In this document: in pieces, positions 31,343 to 32,825 of the stretch
How positions within the stretch are numbered: position 1 is the stretch's first letter
How the letters are laid out: each line of letters starts with the position of its first letter
Source of the DNA: JABMRP01 sp964444795
Lineage (GTDB): Bacteria > Planctomycetota > Planctomycetia > Pirellulales > Thermoguttaceae
DNA length: 32,825 nt
Assembly: GCA_964444795.1 (NCBI GenBank)
Contig: CAYUIQ010000076.1
Location: forward strand, 1-32,825
Direction: 5' to 3'
Position numbers and translations under genes: made by a program
Notes under the pieces: generated by a model
What the model saw: the letters and a program-made list of their open reading frames with translations, nothing else
Told to the model about the DNA's origin: nothing
The model's database searches: none

Positions 31343-32719
31343 ATGCCACGCTCTGCCGAACAACTCCGCCGCGATGCCCTGCGAATCTGGCGAGCGGGTG
31401 TCGATGCCGTGGGGTCCGAGCGCCTGGTCGGCGAAACATTGCGCGTTGACGGCTCCACGCTGATCCTCGGCGAGGAACCGGTCGACCTCGAAGCGATCGC
31501 GCGGATCGTCGTCGTGGGGGCCGGCAAAGCAGGCGCGGGCATGGCCGCTGCCGTGGAAGAGACGCTGGGCCAGCATTGGTCGCAGCGCAAGCAACTCACC
31601 GGCTGGGTCAACGTACCGGAAGATTGCCTCCGATCGCTGCGTCACATTCACCTCCACGCGGCCCGGCCCGCGGGTGTCAACGAACCGACGTCCGACGGCG
31701 TCCGCGGAGCCGCTGAGATTCTTCGCTTGGTTGAATCGCTTCAGCCGCAAGATCTCTGTCTGTGTCTCATCTCCGGCGGTGGATCGGCCCTCTTGCCCGC
31801 GCCGGTCGATGGGATCACGCTGGCCGACAAGGCGGCCGTCACCCGGCATCTCAGCGGGGCCGGCGCCAATATCGAGCAGCTCAACGCGGTCCGCAAGCAG
31901 CTCAGCCGCGTCAAGGGCGGTGGATTGACGCGGGCGTGTCGCGCCGGGCGGCTTGTTACGCTAATCATCTCCGACGTGTTGGGCGATCCGCTGGACGTGA
32001 TCGCCTCGGGGCCCACGGTCGAAGATTCCTCCGCGCCCCAAGCCGCCCTGGAAGTGCTCGACCGGTTCGACTCGCGATCGGCCGGCATTTCGCCCGCGGT
32101 GTTCGACTTCCTCCGGCGGAAACAACAAGCCGAAGAAGAAGCTGAGCCGTCGCCACCTTCGTGCCCCGCGACCAATCTGGTGATCGGCAACAATGCCGTG
32201 GCCGTCGACTCCGCGGGAATCGAAGCCGAGCGGCTTGGCTATTCACACGCCATGGTCTGCGCCCGGCAATCGGAAGGTCCGGCCGAGGAGATCGGTCGTC
32301 ATCTGGCCGACATGGCCCGGCAGATGCGAGTTGAAGAAGGCCCCGACTGTCTGATCACCGGCGGCGAACCGGTGGTCGAACTGGTCCCCTCGGCCCAGCG
32401 TGGTCTGGGCGGCCGCAACCAGCAACTCGTACTGGCCGCGGCCGAGCATCTCGGACTAGACGGAGCTCAAGGCATCGCCCTGCTGTCCGGCGGCACCGAC
32501 GGCGAAGACGGACCGACCGACGCCGCCGGCGCGGTGCTCGACGCATCGATTCTGCGAGCGGCCGCCGAAGCGCGGCTTGAGCCGGCCGATTACCTCAACC
32601 GAAACGACGCCTACCATTTCTTCGACCCCACAGGCGGGCTGATCCGCACGGGCCCCACGCACACCAACGTCTGCGATGTCCGCGTCGTGGTCGTCGATCG
32701 GGTGCAGGCAGAGGTGTAA
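31343..32719 (+). CDS. Glycerate 2-kinase (MOFRL family)
   Basis: 458 residues from ATG 31343, the family's usual length of 420-460. The N-terminal DUF4147 part shows IVVVGAGKAGAGMA, LCLISGGGSALLPAP (about residues 145-160), AVRKQLSRVKGGGL and ISDVLGDPLDVIASGPTV. The C-terminal MOFRL domain shows LITGGEPVVEL, GGRNQQLVLAAA and the signature GGTDGEDGPTDAAGAV, ending PTHTNVCDVRVVVV. The enzyme phosphorylates glycerate with ATP to give 2-phosphoglycerate, feeding glyoxylate, glycine or sugar-acid carbon into glycolysis. Other names for the family are GckA and TtuD; I leave the symbol blank because the paralogue cannot be told. It stands alone downstream of remnants; ribosome site weak. Confidence 0.92.
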   Translation: MPRSAEQLRRDALRIWRAGVDAVGSERLVGETLRVDGSTLILGEEPVDLEAIARIVVVGAGKAGAGMAAAVEETLGQHWSQRKQLTGWVNVPEDCLRSLRHIHLHAARPAGVNEPTSDGVRGAAEILRLVESLQPQDLCLCLISGGGSALLPAPVDGITLADKAAVTRHLSGAGANIEQLNAVRKQLSRVKGGGLTRACRAGRLVTLIISDVLGDPLDVIASGPTVEDSSAPQAALEVLDRFDSRSAGISPAVFDFLRRKQQAEEEAEPSPPSCPATNLVIGNNAVAVDSAGIEAERLGYSHAMVCARQSEGPAEEIGRHLADMARQMRVEEGPDCLITGGEPVVELVPSAQRGLGGRNQQLVLAAAEHLGLDGAQGIALLSGGTDGEDGPTDAAGAVLDASILRAAAEARLEPADYLNRNDAYHFFDPTGGLIRTGPTHTNVCDVRVVVVDRVQAEV

Positions 32720-32777
32720 AGGGGCGAGGTTTGTCCGTTTAGCCCGTTGAAAAAGTGGACTCTGCCGGAAGGTGTGC

Positions 32778-32799
32778 CACGGCTTGCTTGCAAGCAGTG
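32778..32799. repeat. Short palindrome of dispersed-repeat type
   Basis: GCTTGCAAGC (32786-32795) is self-complementary, flanked by CAC and GTG that also pair. Similar GTGCCAC...AAGCAGTG modules are, as I recall, common in planctomycete intergenic DNA. Nothing else is seen between 32720 and the window end. Confidence 0.5.
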
Positions 32800-32825
32800 C
32801 GGTGAATCCGGGTACGAAACGCGGC

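Overview
The window looks like chromosomal DNA of a planctomycete, probably near the Pirellulales. The evidence is GC-rich sequence, two secreted proteins with C-terminal PEP-CTERM sorting tags, a Hanks-type kinase, a GYF-domain membrane protein, a Tat-type FAD oxidoreductase, loosely packed genes in both orientations, and large palindromes between genes. Family names below come from motifs read in the translations, not from searches.

Positions 1-6200: a VOC-fold lipoprotein-like gene (-), a DMT/EamA exporter (+) and an ada-like gene that stops matching Ada after its AraC helix-turn-helix. The break is filled with mobile-element debris: a minus-strand AAA ATPase gene with an overlapping 48-codon upstream ORF, then a 5'-truncated group II intron carrying a nearly complete reverse transcriptase and intact domains V-VI. 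A Tat-exported FAD-dependent oxidoreductase follows.

Positions 6200-16140: a PEP-CTERM protein, then the most interesting block. A minus-strand run encodes a NodU/CmcH-type carbamoyltransferase, an SxtJ-like membrane protein, a DUF5989 small membrane protein and an SGNH-hydrolase/TPR protein. A paralogous SGNH/TPR gene is divergent on the other side. The I-J-K order matches cyanobacterial sxtI-sxtJ-sxtK. The inferred role is O-carbamoylation of a cell-surface or secreted glycan or metabolite, with the membrane-anchored SGNH proteins acting on the same substrate.

Positions 16140-22750: a decayed DDE transposase with three 24-nt-spaced repeats at its downstream end, an Asn/Gln-rich secreted protein, a long coiled-coil protein, thioredoxin with a good sigma-70 promoter, a Ser/Thr kinase with a degenerate receiver tail, and a small hypothetical gene with a clear terminator.

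Positions 22750-32825: a large secreted protein with jelly-roll and possible TIM-barrel parts, a GYF/acidic-repeat/multi-TM protein convergent with it (overlapping stops), a single-TM protein, a second PEP-CTERM protein, a stretch holding two short gene remnants, and a glycerate 2-kinase (MOFRL family). No rRNA, tRNA or CRISPR array was seen.
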